DNA from: Paracoccaceae bacterium
GTDB taxonomy: Bacteria; Pseudomonadota; Alphaproteobacteria; Rhodobacterales; Rhodobacteraceae
DNA length: 55,394 nt
Assembly: GCA_947476475.1 (NCBI GenBank)
Contig: CANJQT010000010.1
Coordinates: 1 to 55,394, forward strand
Direction of reading: 5' to 3'
Shown here piece after piece: positions 55,047 through 55,394 of the stretch. How positions within the stretch are numbered: position 1 is the stretch's first letter; each line of letters begins with the position of its first letter. The position numbers and the translations under genes were made by a program. The notes below the pieces were generated by a model. That model was not told the DNA's origin. It saw only the letters and a program-made list of their open reading frames with translations, and did not search any database.

Positions 55047-55394
55047 TTATTTCTTGAATGGTCGTTTCGGCGCCCCGCCGCTGCCTTTCGGCCCACGCGG
55101 CTTGACCCCGCCGCCTGTGCCTTCCGGACGTGGCTTGCGGTCATATCCGCCCGCACCTTCGGGACGCGGCTTGCGGTCATATCCGCCCGCACCCTCCGGA
55201 CGTGGCTTGCGCTCGTATCCGCTGGCACCTTCGGGACGCGGCTTGCGCTCGTATCCACCCGCACCTTCCGGACGCGGCTTGCGCTCATATCCGCCCGCAC
55301 CCTCCGGACGTGGCTTGCGCTCGTATCCGCTGGCACCTTCGGGACGCGGCTTGCGCTCGTATCCACCCGCACCTTCCGGACGCGGCTTGCGCTC
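55047..55394 (-). CDS. C-terminal part of a repeat-tailed protein (truncated at the right edge)
   Basis: The minus strand carries an open frame of 115 codons entering from the right edge and ending in TAA at 55047-55049; its start lies outside. It codes eight units of the 12-residue repeat ERKPRPEGAGGY (the first G-Y pair sometimes S-G-Y, the last two units starting with D), then VKPRGPKGSGGAPKRPFKK. Such Lys/Arg/Pro/Gly tails occur on Rhodobacteraceae RNA-modifying enzymes and helicases (pseudouridine synthases of the RluB type among them), so RNA binding is plausible. The catalytic part is not seen. The other readings of this frame are artefacts. Confidence 0.65.
   Translation of the reverse strand, partial: ERKPRPEGAGGYERKPRPEGASGYERKPRPEGAGGYERKPRPEGAGGYERKPRPEGASGYERKPRPEGAGGYDRKPRPEGAGGYDRKPRPEGTGGGVKPRGPKGSGGAPKRPFKK
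55108..55394 (-). repeat. 36-bp tandem coding repeats with a 108-bp exact duplication
   Basis: Eight 36-bp units (12 codons each) run head to tail inside the truncated gene. Units 1-3 (55287-55394) and 4-6 (55179-55286) are identical base for base as a 108-bp block, so a recent three-unit duplication lies on top of the older repeat. The array goes on past the window edge. Confidence 0.9.

Noticed and set aside
54980-55372. 130-codon frame giving Val/Asp/Ser-Ala-Ser repeats at the right edge
   Set aside because: Another frame of the same strand gives a regular 12-residue repeat open to the window edge and a basic end typical of RNA-binding tails, so the first reading is out of frame.

Overview
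The window reads as chromosomal DNA of a high-GC alphaproteobacterium of the Rhodobacteraceae (Rhodobacter/Paracoccus-like). The evidence is the gene families (407-residue 5-aminolevulinate synthase, Mur/Fur-type regulator, DnaE2/ImuA/ImuB mutasome, gatCA) and three lineage-typical operator sites seen directly in the sequence: a BioR box before bioB, an FNR/FnrL-type box before hemA, and an alphaproteobacterial LexA box (GTTC-N7-GTTC) before imuA. No phage, insertion sequence or CRISPR array was found. No species can be named from the sequence alone.

Layout. 0.1-1.6 kb: ubiK and a medium-chain dehydrogenase. 1.6-7.1 kb: a six-gene biotin operon on the minus strand, bioB-F-D-A-G-C, behind one promoter with a BioR operator. 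7.4-8.4 kb: an EpmB-like lysine 2,3-aminomutase. 8.7-17.0 kb: a surface-sugar block made of two converging operons. The plus-strand operon is neuB, an RgpF-like gene, neuC and two unlike Kdo-transferase-family genes. The minus-strand operon is a Gfo/Idh oxidoreductase, neuA and a short-chain dehydrogenase. Together they hold a complete NeuC-NeuB-NeuA route to a CMP-nonulosonic (sialic-type) acid, but no classical sialyltransferase. 17.1-21.8 kb: a GAF protein, a dimethylformamidase-beta-like protein, divergent epmA/efp, and a short leader ORF before a DUF1127-like gene. 21.9-26.1 kb: a UPF0173 hydrolase, a small membrane protein, gatC-gatA, a lipoprotein and an amidase. 26.1-29.3 kb: the RNase P RNA gene, eno, a DMT transporter and a Fur/Mur regulator.

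29.5-36.0 kb: two tRNA-Asp genes, a GNAT acetyltransferase, an M20 dipeptidase, hemA, a RodZ-like protein, ispG and tRNA-Phe. 36.1-42.8 kb: a LysR/dehydrogenase divergon with an AT-rich spacer, a class V aminotransferase, a crotonase, a DMT transporter, dtd and a PfkB kinase. 43.0-48.4 kb: the SOS mutasome operon imuA-imuB-dnaE2. 48.6-55.4 kb: a CsaA-like protein, proC, a YbjN protein, tdk, a helix-turn-helix-like protein behind a perfect palindrome, a RhlE-type helicase, a DUF2927 lipoprotein, and the repetitive C-terminus of a gene that runs off the right edge.

The strongest candidate for an undescribed system is the sialic-type block: a donor pathway sits in one operon with two divergent Kdo-transferase homologues, so one of them may be an unrecognised nonulosonate transferase acting on LPS. 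Secondary leads are the EpmA/EF-P/EpmB-like set split by that block, the leader ORF with structured RNA before the DUF1127-like gene, a dispersed palindromic repeat present twice, and a 108-bp exact duplication inside a 36-bp coding repeat at the right edge.
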